A stretch of DNA of 64,000 bases from Vampirovibrio chlorellavorus. Its GTDB lineage: Bacteria > Cyanobacteriota > Vampirovibrionia > Vampirovibrionales > Vampirovibrionaceae. The stretch covers positions 186,001 to 250,000 of the forward strand of contig CAIPMU010000014.1 in NCBI GenBank assembly GCA_903866275.1, written 5' to 3'. This document shows positions 24,762 through 34,700 of this stretch, piece by piece; position 1 is the first letter of the stretch, and each line of letters opens with the position of its first letter. The notes below the pieces were generated by a model. That model had not been told where the DNA came from and made no database searches. It worked only from the letters and a program-made list of their open reading frames with translations. Made by a program: the position numbers and the translations under genes.

Positions 24762-27314
24762 CTACAATGCAAACAGAATGGTTTTGACACCATACGGTTC
24801 AATCTCCAATGAGATGTCAGGGATTGCCGCTGTTGCCGGTTCAGTGCCCCAGAGGATTTTTTGAGGCGTTTCGAGGAAGTTGATTTCTTGCACCGACTGG
24901 CAGACAAAGTTGGGCGTGCACCGTGTGTTGGCTGGTTGGTCCGTGGGGTTTAGCAGGCGCAGGATCAGTCCTTGCCCTGGCACCCAGTAGCAGGCAGAGC
25001 GCACGATCGTTGATGGTTGAAGCTGCACCAGCGCAATCATTGCCGGGTGGTTTGGCGGGTTGGGTGTTTCTGTGCGCTGCCCGGATTGTGCCCAGAGGTT
25101 GCCATAAAACCGGGCGGCCTCAACGTATAGGGCTTGTGGTGTTTTGGGGGTGGGCCGCCACGCATAGTGGCACTGCAATTCCCGATTCATGCATTGTCCT
25201 TCCGGGGTCTCAAAGGGCGGGCCTGCCTGAGCACCCCTCACGCCGGTATCTCCCTTTGACAGGGCGCCAAAGGCACGCAGCAGGGTGATGGCCATTGTCT
25301 CGCAATGCACTTCGTATTCGGCCAGCCCCTGAGTGATCCAGCTCTGCCCGTTGGCGCTGAAGAAGCGTTGCACGGGGCCCGTGTTGGTTTTGAGTTCCTT
25401 CATCCGATCCACGGGCATCTGATCGACCTCCCGGTAGTCGGGATCATAGTGCCGGGTGACCAATCCCAAGTGGTTTTCTGCGACCACGGTGGTAATCCGC
25501 TCGCTGGTGGCAAAGCCCACTTGCAGCTTGTAGTTCGGGGTCTGGTTGGTAAACCGGGTTTCAAAACGCAGCAAGGGGCTGTCCGCGTGAAGCCGAACCT
25601 CGGTGGTCAGCGTCATATTCAGTGCAGTGATGCTATGAGTGAGGCTGAGGCTGCCCACAAGCGGGCCATTGTGCTGGATTTTGTACCCCTGAAACGTGAT
25701 GCCGTAAGGCTCACTGCCTGGCACCGGCGCGCTGTTGTAAGAATCCCCCTGATCCGGTTGGGCCATGAACTTTAACAGGTGCGGGTAAGTGTTTCCCGTT
25801 TTTAAATCCGTTACGGTCAGGGTGCCGTTGGCCTCCACTTGTACAGAGAGCAGGCCGTTTAGGAGGCGATTTGGGCTGATCTGCACGGGTTGAATTTCAG
25901 CAGGAATGGCAACCCTTGCGTTGGGCAGCACTTGATAACCGGGTCCGGGAACCTTATCGGCCCAAAGCCAACCCGTTCGGCGGGTTTTGGTCAGGTGCGA
26001 CAGGGGAATGCGGTGGCCGTCATGCAGGTATTCATCCTGTAGCACGGTTTGCTCGGAGTCGATTTGCAGGAGATGGCTTGGTTGTTCGGGAGTTTCGGTA
26101 TCCTCCCAGGCGGCGATGACCCCGGTGTATGGGCTTTCTCCCGTGTTGAAGATGAGCCAGTCTTGCGGGCTGGCCAATTGCGCAGCGAGGGTGGCTTGAG
26201 TCCGGTTGAGCAGGGCCTCTGTCAGTTGGGCCACTTGATCAAAGCGCACCTCGTTTTCCCGGTGCACGGCATCCACGCTACAGCCGCAGATGCTGTCGTG
26301 GGGGTGGTTTAGAATCAGCGTCTTCCAGGCTAGATCCAGCTCATGGGTGGGGTAGCGCAAAGGCTGGGGCAAGTTCAGGCATTGAGCCAGGGCCAGCAAG
26401 GGTTCCAGCTTGTGGGTCAACAGGTGCTCCAGTTGGCGATTTAGCTGCTTCAGGTACATTCGGGCAGAATAAACACCCGGCAGTAAAAAGCTGCCGCTGT
26501 TGTCGATCAATTCACCATGGAAAGTTTCCAGGGGTTGTTCAGGGAGTGTGTTGAGGTATTGTTCTGGCGTGGTTTCCTGGAGCTGGGGATACTCGACTTT
26601 CAGTAGGGCGTGGCCTTCTGCGCTCACCGGCGCCAGATGATCCCCACCGATGGGTAGGAGGGCTGGCATATCTGGTGGACAGGCGGCTTGCAGCTTTTGC
26701 GTCAGGGCTCGCAAGGCTTTGGTTTTTTGAGCGGTGGTGGCCGTCCAGTCGTGGAACATCATCTGGAAGTAGCCATCGGTGAGGTGTAAGGCTTTTACCC
26801 TGTCGCCACTTGGGCTTTGCCACTGGAAAACAGATTGTTTGGGGTTGACCCCGCGCCACACCACCGCTGAATTCAGCCCGCAATGGTGCAACAGGGTGGG
26901 AATATCCGCAGAATGACCAAATGTATCCGGCAGGTAGCCTGTAAACTGATGGCAACCCCAGGCTTTAGCGTCCCGGATGCCTCGCATCAGGTTGCGAATC
27001 AGGCTTTCCCCGCTCACCAGAAATTCATCCGGCATCACAAACCAGGGACCAATGCGTAAGCGCCCGGCCTCAATCAGGGCTTTGAGTCGAGGGCGGTTTT
27101 CGGGGCGCAGCTCCAGATAGTCTTCCAGCACCACGGTTTGGCCGTCCAGCATAAAGCAGGGCAGAATGTGCTGCTCCAGTCGCTCTAAAATCTCATCCAC
27201 CACGGTGGCCAGACGCACCTGATAGGCACGAAAGGGCAGATACCACTCGCGGTCCCAGTGGGTGTGGTAATACGCGGCAATGGGTGTTGCTGGGTTACTG
27301 GTTTCTGATTGCAT
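24762..27314 (-). CDS. Glycoside hydrolase family 38 alpha-mannosidase
   Basis: An 850-aa retaining alpha-mannosidase. The GH38 N-terminal catalytic domain is clear: YYHTHWDREWYLPF (zinc ligands H19 and D21), PWFVMPDEFLVSGESLIRN, and GYLPDTFGHSADIPTLL with the probable catalytic nucleophile D130. A HPHDSICGCSVD block near residue 340 supplies another zinc-site His. The middle three-helix bundle and the beta-rich C-terminal domains of GH38 complete the length. There is no signal peptide, so it probably acts in the cytoplasm on imported mannosides. First gene of the minus-strand unit; a strong terminator separates it from the flagellar genes upstream. Confidence 0.92.
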   Translation of the reverse strand: MQSETSNPATPIAAYYHTHWDREWYLPFRAYQVRLATVVDEILERLEQHILPCFMLDGQTVVLEDYLELRPENRPRLKALIEAGRLRIGPWFVMPDEFLVSGESLIRNLMRGIRDAKAWGCHQFTGYLPDTFGHSADIPTLLHHCGLNSAVVWRGVNPKQSVFQWQSPSGDRVKALHLTDGYFQMMFHDWTATTAQKTKALRALTQKLQAACPPDMPALLPIGGDHLAPVSAEGHALLKVEYPQLQETTPEQYLNTLPEQPLETFHGELIDNSGSFLLPGVYSARMYLKQLNRQLEHLLTHKLEPLLALAQCLNLPQPLRYPTHELDLAWKTLILNHPHDSICGCSVDAVHRENEVRFDQVAQLTEALLNRTQATLAAQLASPQDWLIFNTGESPYTGVIAAWEDTETPEQPSHLLQIDSEQTVLQDEYLHDGHRIPLSHLTKTRRTGWLWADKVPGPGYQVLPNARVAIPAEIQPVQISPNRLLNGLLSVQVEANGTLTVTDLKTGNTYPHLLKFMAQPDQGDSYNSAPVPGSEPYGITFQGYKIQHNGPLVGSLSLTHSITALNMTLTTEVRLHADSPLLRFETRFTNQTPNYKLQVGFATSERITTVVAENHLGLVTRHYDPDYREVDQMPVDRMKELKTNTGPVQRFFSANGQSWITQGLAEYEVHCETMAITLLRAFGALSKGDTGVRGAQAGPPFETPEGQCMNRELQCHYAWRPTPKTPQALYVEAARFYGNLWAQSGQRTETPNPPNHPAMIALVQLQPSTIVRSACYWVPGQGLILRLLNPTDQPANTRCTPNFVCQSVQEINFLETPQKILWGTEPATAAIPDISLEIEPYGVKTILFAL

Positions 27315-27400
27315 GACGGGATGCCTATTTCTTCGGTCAACAGGGGTTCAACAGCATGGTGCAGGCACGTTCTGGGTAGTCATTGGAATTTAAATTTTAA

Positions 27401-27447
27401 AACCCCAAAACGGGCCTGCTTTAAGTCTAGCAGGCCCGTTGGGGTTT
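27401..27447 (-). terminator. Strong intrinsic terminator after the flagellar genes
   Basis: Ten-base perfect stem CGGGCCTGCT / AGCAGGCCCG (27411-27420 and 27429-27438) with an 8-base loop, extended by CCCC/GGGG (27403-27406 and 27441-27444). Read on the minus strand it ends in a T-rich tract. It would stop transcripts coming from the flagellar unit before the alpha-mannosidase gene. Confidence 0.85.
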
Positions 27448-27490
27448 GAGGTGATGAAAATGGAAGGATGATTTTGAACAGGCGATGGCC

Positions 27491-28327
27491 TTACTGAATC
27501 AGCTTGAGTGCCTCTTCCAGCAGGGTTTTGTTGGTGGAAATCAGCTTGGAGGTGACATCCATTTGTAGCTTGGCCTGAATCAGCATGTTCACGTTATCGC
27601 GCATCCCGGTATTAGAGCTTTCCAGCAAGCCCACCCGGAGCTCCCCGGAGCCTTCTACGGGCTCACCTGATAGGGCGGTGGGTTCAAACATCTGATCTTC
27701 CGGCATGGCCAGAGCGCCCGGGTTGATAAAGTTGACCAGCGCAATCTTGTACAGGGGGGTTGTGATTTTGCCCTTGTCGGCCACACCCACCACGGTGCCA
27801 TCGGCTTTCACCTTGTATTCGTCGTATTTGCCAAAGAACTTCCCGTTGCTGGGATCGATCCAGAGGTTGATTTCGGTGGTGGGGATGTGGCCTGGCCCGC
27901 CTGCGCTGTGGTTGGGGTTGTTGGCGGCGGGAGAGCCATTGCTGCTGCCGGTGTTGACCACTTGTCCATCTTCACCCAGCAGATACCCCTGAACAGAGTA
28001 CCCCAGGTTGTTGACCATTGTGCCTTCCCCGTTGACATCGAAATCGCCCAGTCTGGTGAAGACCAGTCTGCCATCGGGTTTTCGCATGGTGAAGTAGCCC
28101 TTGCCCTCAATCATCAGGTTGCTGGGGCTGCGGCCCGGCATGGATTTACCCTGATACGAGTTGCGGGGCAGTTCCATCAGTTGCGCCCCGTTCACGAAGT
28201 CGGAGAAGTTGACCTTGGTTTCGCGAAAGCCGGGGGTGTACATGTTGCTCATGTTTTCGCTCAGGGCCTGCATCCAGCCTAAAGCGGCCTTTTGGGTGTT
28301 TAGTGCTGTAATATACGGATCTTGCAT
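27491..28327 (-). CDS. Flagellar hook/basal-body protein (FlgE/FlgF/FlgG type)
   Basis: A 278-aa axial flagellar protein. N terminus: TALNTQKAALGWMQALSENMSNMYTPGF, the hallmark flg_bb_rod helix with the N-x-x-N-x-x-T-x-G-(F/Y) motif. It is followed by the FlgEFG middle signature (MIEGKGYFTM-KPDGRLVFTRLGDF-VNGEGTMVNNLGYSVQGYLL) and a C-terminal helix ending in QAKLQMDVTSKLISTNKTLLEEALKLI. The length lies between FlgF/FlgG and FlgE, so the exact rod or hook role is open. Last gene of the flagellar unit, 33 bases after the FliK-like gene. Confidence 0.87.
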   Translation of the reverse strand: MQDPYITALNTQKAALGWMQALSENMSNMYTPGFRETKVNFSDFVNGAQLMELPRNSYQGKSMPGRSPSNLMIEGKGYFTMRKPDGRLVFTRLGDFDVNGEGTMVNNLGYSVQGYLLGEDGQVVNTGSSNGSPAANNPNHSAGGPGHIPTTEINLWIDPSNGKFFGKYDEYKVKADGTVVGVADKGKITTPLYKIALVNFINPGALAMPEDQMFEPTALSGEPVEGSGELRVGLLESSNTGMRDNVNMLIQAKLQMDVTSKLISTNKTLLEEALKLIQ

Positions 28328-28360
28328 GGCGTTAAAGTCCTCAACTCAAAGGGATGCTCA

Positions 28361-29137
28361 TTATTCCGACGGGGCGGAGTCCTGTGCGTTTTCCTGTTTT
28401 TGTGGTTCGTCCTGCGAGTGTTGATGGGGGTTACGGTATTGATACTCCAGCTGGCCCACGGGCAAGTTGCGGGCTAACATGCGGTTCCGCAAGTCATCCA
28501 GACCCTGTTGCATCACGGCGGCTGCGTTTTTATCGGCCGAGACAAATTGTGCAGAGACTTGTCCGTTGTTGATCTTCAGCACCACCGACGAGTTGGCATC
28601 CAGTTCCACCCGGATGGGGCGTCCACTGCGATAGCCTTTTTCAATCAATTCGGTTAGCTTGGGGGAAACGTCAAAGCCGCGATAGCTGAACTCGCCGTCT
28701 TCACCCGTAGGGAAAACAGTGCTGGCGGGCACAGTGCCCATTAAAATAGGTAGGCCGGGAATTACCGCCTGCTTCAGGTATTGCACATCCGATGGGGTCA
28801 GGGCATCCTTGAGTAGTACCATGTCCTGATCAACAGGCTCAATGGTGTTGTCTTCCTTGCGGGTGGGGCTTTTGGCGACAATGCTAAGCTTGACCGGGGT
28901 GGTGTTTCCCTGGTTGCCGCTGCTGGTCACCGTTGCTTTTTCCTTGGTTTTGGCGGGAGCTTGTGTAGAGATCGTCTCGGGGGTGGTGAGGGATTCACTC
29001 ACGATGCTGCTGAGCAAGTCCATGAACGATAAGTCCAGATCTTCTAGTGCGGGGTCGTTCGCCGCCAGCGGACGACGGAGTTTATCCACGGGAGAGGAGG
29101 CGCCACTGGGTTGCAGGGGAGAGTTCTCAATTCGCAT
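28361..29137 (-). CDS. FliK-like hook-length control protein
   Basis: A 258-aa protein. The N-terminal half is low complexity (Ser/Thr/Pro-rich), as in FliK rulers. The C-terminal part (about residues 170-245) resembles the Flg_hook domain: a basic beta-rich stretch (RPIRVELDANSSVVLKINNG, VSAQFVSADKNAAAVMQQGLDDLRNRML) with the spaced hydrophobic pattern and the LDDLRxxL helix of that domain. It is short compared with the usual 375-600 aa. AAAGGA lies 10 bases before the ATG. The neighbouring fliJ and hook gene support the call; no single motif is decisive. Confidence 0.65.
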   Translation of the reverse strand: MRIENSPLQPSGASSPVDKLRRPLAANDPALEDLDLSFMDLLSSIVSESLTTPETISTQAPAKTKEKATVTSSGNQGNTTPVKLSIVAKSPTRKEDNTIEPVDQDMVLLKDALTPSDVQYLKQAVIPGLPILMGTVPASTVFPTGEDGEFSYRGFDVSPKLTELIEKGYRSGRPIRVELDANSSVVLKINNGQVSAQFVSADKNAAAVMQQGLDDLRNRMLARNLPVGQLEYQYRNPHQHSQDEPQKQENAQDSAPSE

Positions 29138-29277
29138 CAGGAGGGCTTCCTTTTGTCTTGCGTTTAATCGTTGGGGGAGGTGATCAACAAATGGATCGGG
29201 ATGGAGTGGGCTGGGATTCAGGTTGGATCGAGCGGTCGGGCGTGGATTGGAGGGCTGAGGCTGAAGGCGTGTGACTA

Positions 29278-29769
29278 TTACTCTTCGGCGCCGTCAGCCT
29301 GGGCCAGGGCGAGATCTTCCGCCAAATCCAGTTCGTCTTGCAGTTTGGCCCGGAAATACCGTTGTCCTGCGATTTCATCCAGCATTTTCATTTCACGGCG
29401 TTTTTCATCTTCCAGCCACTCTTCGCGCGCCTTGTCCTGGTGTTTGATCAGGGCTTCCAAATCAGCCTGGGCCTTAATCAGGAGCTGACGTTCTGCCTCT
29501 AAAATTTCTTTGGCGCGGGCCAAGTCCTGGTGGAGCACCTCCAGTTGTTCGTTGAGGTGGTGGATGAATTCATCGTGAGCGGCCATGAGGGTGTGCGGTG
29601 AAGCCAGCATGTTCTGGTGCACCATGCGGATTTCGTTGCGTTTTTCCTCGATAGCCAGTTCAACTTCCCGAACCCGCTTTTGAGCGTCCACCACGCGCTG
29701 CTCGTGTTCTTTTTTCTTGCGTTCCCGCAATTCAAACACTTTTTGCAAGCGGTAAACAAAACGGGCCAT
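29278..29769 (-). CDS. fliJ: Flagellar export chaperone FliJ
   Basis: A 163-aa, almost entirely helical coiled-coil protein of the flagellar type III export ATPase complex. The N terminus FVYRLQKVFELRERKKKEHEQ is a typical FliJ start, and the long charged heptad-like region follows throughout. GAGG lies 6 bases before the ATG. Neighbours are the FliK-like gene 140 bases downstream and an unrelated gene upstream; fliI and fliH are not in the window, so the flagellar genes are dispersed. Confidence 0.8.
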   Translation of the reverse strand: MARFVYRLQKVFELRERKKKEHEQRVVDAQKRVREVELAIEEKRNEIRMVHQNMLASPHTLMAAHDEFIHHLNEQLEVLHQDLARAKEILEAERQLLIKAQADLEALIKHQDKAREEWLEDEKRREMKMLDEIAGQRYFRAKLQDELDLAEDLALAQADGAEE

Positions 29770-29999
29770 GATTGACCTCTTGAGATTAAACGGGTAGTAA
29801 CAATAAACAGGTTTGGGGCTGATTCCAGGGCGGCCATGGCATAATCGCTCTCGGTCGGTATTGGAAGCCTATTGAGTTCTCGGACAAAAGCAACAAAATC
29901 TGAAGGGGAAGCGTAAAAAATCACGTATCTGGTGGAGCTCACCCTTTGGCGAGTGAAATACCAGACCCGCAAGGGCTCAACCACTTTCGGTGTGGGAGG

Positions 30000-31478
30000 T
30001 CAGTATGATTCAACCTGACAGGGGGCTAATACGGCATCTTTCATTCCGTGAATCAGCTTTTTATCAGAAGGGCAGGCCGTGGCCAGGACCCCGGCCAGCG
30101 TGACCATCCCGTTCTGGATGAGATAATACGGACACAAGCGAGTGCGCGCCTTGAAGGGGGTTACTTCACCCGTGTTTAAATTCAGGCGTTCCACGGTTTG
30201 GGTTCCTGCCGGGATAAATTCCTGCAGGATATAAGGGGTTTTGCCAAAGCTGGCCAAGGCTGCATCAATGCGTTCACTCCAGCTTTCCGCGGAATGATCA
30301 TGCCCGATGGTCACGCCGCGGCTGCCCCAGCCCAACTCTGAAAAGCCGGAGGGCTTGAGCACAAGCTCGCGCTCTTTTTGGCTGAGGGTTTTCAGCTGCT
30401 GAAAATCCTGAATCGGTTTGCCGCCGGGGGATAAATTGGCTATGACGGCTTGGGGGGGTAAGGGGGCAGGGTCCACAATCCAGCCTGCGGGCACCCACTG
30501 TTTGAGCTGGGCAAAAGATGTCGCACCCAGCTCCTTTTGCCAGAAGTCAGCCAGAATGGGATGGTGTAGCAGGGCCAGAGAGAGCTTCTCCTCCACCTGA
30601 GGCTTAAAAGGCGGGGTACATTTGACCAGCCCTTTTTTGACGGCGTACTGGATGAGTTCGATTTTGGGAACGTTGGGCAGGTCGAACAGTTCAAAAAAGC
30701 GGTAAATGAGATCAATGGGCCGCTCTTCGCCGCTTGTCGGGTCGGTGAAAACCAGGCGGTCGCGCACAAGGTCCACGTTTTTGGGATGGAGGATCACCAT
30801 ATTCGGGTATGGGGCCACCAAATCAGAGCCCTGGCGGATGGTATCCACCAGCCAGCCCATTTCAGCCAGGTAATCGCCCGCTTCATCCGATAGAACAATA
30901 GCAATCGTGGGGTTTTCCACTTCGGGAACAAAGGCTTTCAGCATGTCCAGGAAGGCCCCCGGTAGTCCGTCGGTGGGTGCTTCGATCACCGGGAAACCAC
31001 TCTGGCGGTAGAGTCGGTTCAAGGCAGCCGTAAATCCTAATCCGCCCGGTACCGCATCAATCTCGCACAGCGTCCAGCCGTCCTCACGCAGGAGTAAATC
31101 CGGGCGGAGCACTAACGGAAGATGTGATTTCATGCGTTTCATGGCGGCAAACTGCAGGAGCGTATCCGGCTTGCCCTGATCGTATAGTTCCGCAACCCAG
31201 GTGGGCACGGGGAGATTTGGATTTTTGCTGGCCCGGTACAGGGTATCTATGGCTTGTACAAACCGGTTCAGCATCTCGCCCAAGTCCAGTAATGCCTGAT
31301 ATTGATGTTTAGACAGCCTGAAGGGTTCCGGGGACAGTTGCCAGCCCAGTCCGGTGGGACCAACTTCTGACGGGCCTGAGGCCATGGGGGTAGTTTGTCC
31401 GTAAAGAGGCTGCGCGGGAAGATAGGACAGATCCAGTCGGGGCGGACAGTTTGGCTGTGTTGGGTTTTGCGTGGACAT
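30000..31478 (-). CDS. ATP-grasp-like protein of unknown substrate
   Basis: A 492-aa protein, ATG supported by AAGGAAG 5 bases upstream. The central part has RPDLLLREDGWTLCEIDAVPGGLG and DLIYRFFELFDLPN; the C-terminal part has ATP-grasp-like features: ELVLKPSGFSELGWGSRGVTIG, WSERIDAAL, YILQEFIPAG and then a domain with RLNLNTGEVTPFKARTRLCPYYL. This layout recalls circularly permuted or glutathionylspermidine-synthase-like ATP-grasp enzymes, which join an acid to an amine. I cannot name the substrates. No obvious partner genes surround it; it is upstream of fliJ on the same strand, 230 bases away, so probably a separate transcript. Confidence 0.5.
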   Translation of the reverse strand: MSTQNPTQPNCPPRLDLSYLPAQPLYGQTTPMASGPSEVGPTGLGWQLSPEPFRLSKHQYQALLDLGEMLNRFVQAIDTLYRASKNPNLPVPTWVAELYDQGKPDTLLQFAAMKRMKSHLPLVLRPDLLLREDGWTLCEIDAVPGGLGFTAALNRLYRQSGFPVIEAPTDGLPGAFLDMLKAFVPEVENPTIAIVLSDEAGDYLAEMGWLVDTIRQGSDLVAPYPNMVILHPKNVDLVRDRLVFTDPTSGEERPIDLIYRFFELFDLPNVPKIELIQYAVKKGLVKCTPPFKPQVEEKLSLALLHHPILADFWQKELGATSFAQLKQWVPAGWIVDPAPLPPQAVIANLSPGGKPIQDFQQLKTLSQKERELVLKPSGFSELGWGSRGVTIGHDHSAESWSERIDAALASFGKTPYILQEFIPAGTQTVERLNLNTGEVTPFKARTRLCPYYLIQNGMVTLAGVLATACPSDKKLIHGMKDAVLAPCQVESY

Positions 31479-31762
31479 GGAGGCTTCCTTGTTGATTGCT
31501 TGGGCTGGAAGTGAAAAACGCCTGAGGGGTAGTTTGCACTTAGGTTGAGATTGTCACTGATCAATCGGCAATACTTCCCGGGTGGATGGGGCTGATTGCG
31601 AAACGGCTTCCTTGCGGAATAGGCCTCAAACTGGGTGCAATGGAAATATTATGGGTCAATCTCGCTGAATTCGTGAGGAAACGACGGATTTTCTTTATAA
31701 TAGAAACAGGTGGACTGTGAAGGAGTCGCCAAAATGATTGAGTTGAGGATAGCGGAGACCCG

Positions 31763-34700
31763 ATGTTTTTTAAGAAGAACAAGCCAGCCCCGCTCCCTGA
31801 GGCAGAATCTCAGGCTTCTGCCAGGTCATCTGTAGTTCCCGAGGGGCAAAGCGTCTTTGCTCCCCGTTTGAACGTGCCTCCGGCGAAGATTGACTTTGGT
31901 TTTAACCAGGTATATGCCGGGGACGACAGTCCGCCTGCTGCATCCGCGCCAACACCTTCCTGGGAGCCGGAAGCCTGGAGAGCGCTGCCGGACCAGTCTG
32001 ACTCCGAAATGTCTATGCCTTCCGTCATTCCCGTCGTGGATTCTGCCGTTGCCATTGAAGTATCAACATCTCACATTGAATACGCTGAGCCGCTGCCAGC
32101 GGGATCTGCGAACGCCTGGGACCCTTTGGCGGTTTTACCCTCGGAGACTTCTTCGTTGGATATGAGTCCAGAAGAGGTCTGGTCCATGATGGAACCTTCC
32201 CCGGCTATTGGTACGGCCTCTGAGATAGAGGAGATGGCATCGATGCCCTCGACTTTCGAATTGAGCGCTTCGCCGTCTTTCTCGGAAGCGTCTCAGGATG
32301 CACTGTCATCTGAATCTGATGAAGTACCGGCCTCAGCCCCGATGGGTTCTGCGTCACAGGAAGAGGCTTGGGCCTCAGCCTTTGGGGAAGATATTCCGGA
32401 AACCGCCATACCGCTGATGACTCCAACAACTGAAATGGTTGCCCCACCGGTTGATTTGGCGATGGACTGGCAGTCACCGGCGGAGGGTCCCATTGACTGG
32501 GGTGCCGAAGCGAATAATTTCGTCGTGCCGTATCATGAGGATGTGGCGGATAAGCCAGCCCAGCCTGATGAACCATTGCCCGAAGTGGCTTCCGTGCCTC
32601 TGCCGGAGTCTGATGTTCCAGCTGCTGTTGTGGCTCCGCAAGAAGCGAGTGTCTCATCGCCGCCCAGCCTGATGTCTTCTGAGCCGGTGTCTGAATTTTT
32701 GGCTCAGGCGTCCACAGACGCCATGTGGGATGCCCCTGTTTCTGGTGATTTTGATACTGCGGTTTGGGAAGTTCCCAGTCTGGACGCTGTGGACTCGGAT
32801 CCATTGATGGGAATGGATGTTACAGCCTTTGTGATTAAACCCATCGTGCCAGAGGAAAGCCCGGTGAGCAGTGCTTCGGTGGGTGGTGACACAGCGATTG
32901 ACGACAGCACGGTTGTTTCGACTGAACGGATAGAGACGGAGGCATTTGCGCTCGATGAATCGTCTCTGGATGCCTGGCCAGCGTCGTCTGAGATGCCTGC
33001 TGAGCCACTGGCAGTGCAAGAACTGGGTGTGGCCCCCATTGTCGTTGAAGAGCCTGTGCCCATTGTGTCTGGTACGCCTGTGACCCTGAATCCTATTGTG
33101 CCTTTGCCGCCGGATTTATGGGGTGAGGAGGGGGTCGGTATAGAGGGATCTTTCGGCGTTGCTGAACCAGTGTCATCGATGGATAGTACCTTTGGACAAG
33201 CCCTGTGGGAGGAAACTCCGGCTGCTCAGATCGAGCTGGAACAGGCCCCGGCATTGGAATGGATGTCTGGTGAATCACTGAGCGATGAGACATCGACGTT
33301 TGATCCGATTAGCGCTTCTCAGGAATTATCAGCGGGCTGGGCCGCACTGGAAACTCAGTCCGAATCGGGTGCGCTGGGTTTTGATCTGGTCGATGATTTT
33401 TCCGGGCAATCCACGGAGCTTCAGTGGGCAGCGGAAACTCCGCCTGTTCAGGCGTCCCAGCAAGCGTTGGCTCAGGAATGGGCGAATATGCCTTTGGATG
33501 ACGATCCGGTTTATATGTACCCGGTTTCCACCACGCCCCAGACCGAAGCGGCATTGTGGAATAATCTCAACGCCCCCGATAGTGTTGTCCCCGGTGATCA
33601 GGTGCCCTTGGCATCGGGTGCCTATATGGACACCATTAATGAGCAGTTGTACCCCGCGGATCCCTTTTCGGGCCTGAATGATGAGTTTTCTGCCGGGGAA
33701 CAGGCCTTTGCCGAGGCCGCACAATACTTGTTCCCGGAGACGATGACCGCGCCGCTGGAGTGGTCGGAGGAGTCCTATGGCGCGCAGGAAGTCCCTACCC
33801 TGAATGACGATGATTATCCGGTTCTGGAGCTGGGACCCAGTTACGTGCCTCAGGCTCAAGGCTCTCGAACCGTTGTTCCGCAGAAATCGACACCGGGCTT
33901 GTCCGATTACGCCGGGGCAGTATTTTACGCCGAGCCTGTTGCGCCCCATGCTGAAGCGTTTGTGGGCGATCGGCAAACGCTGGAGGCTTTGCCCGGCGCT
34001 TCGTCTTCGATGCCTTTTGTCGCCTTGCAGGCATCCGAAGCGCCACCGGAGACTGCTGCGAGCAGTAGAGCGGCCTGGGGGCCCTCCGCTGTGGCGGATA
34101 ATTATTCCCAGTCTCAGGCTGCATTTCTTGATATGGGGCCATCGATGCCTGTCTATGAGCCCCTGTATTCACTGCCAGAGCCGGATGCAGTTATACCTGA
34201 CGGCGCTTTGGCGCAGCCTTCGGTTGTCGCTGCCGAAGAGCAGGACTTTTATGCCACGGCGTTTACGCTGAATGACACTGGTGAGTTGGTGCCGTTACAT
34301 GAAGAGGAGCTGTTGATTGAACTGCCACCGCTCCCTCAGCCAAAAGTAGAACCGGATACTGTCGCCTTCGAGCCCGAATTGACTGCGGATGCGGTTGCCC
34401 ATTGGGGGGAGGATCTTCAGCAGGCGTTCACTGAACTGGCTGATCCGGCGGGTGCTGTGCATTATGCTCAGCCAGCACAGCCTCAGGCGGCGTCTATGGA
34501 TGCATCAGCCTGGTCTGGTTCCGTTATCAGCTTAGAGCCATCTGAGGGCTGGGTAGAGCCAGTCGTGACTCCTCCTTTCCCGGCATCGTTTGCCTCTACG
34601 GAGGATCAGGTGTCCATCCGGCCGACAGCACCTGCGCCCTCTCTGGACTGGCAGGATTTAATTGCGCCCTATGTGGCCAATCCAGTCAATGCACCCAGCT

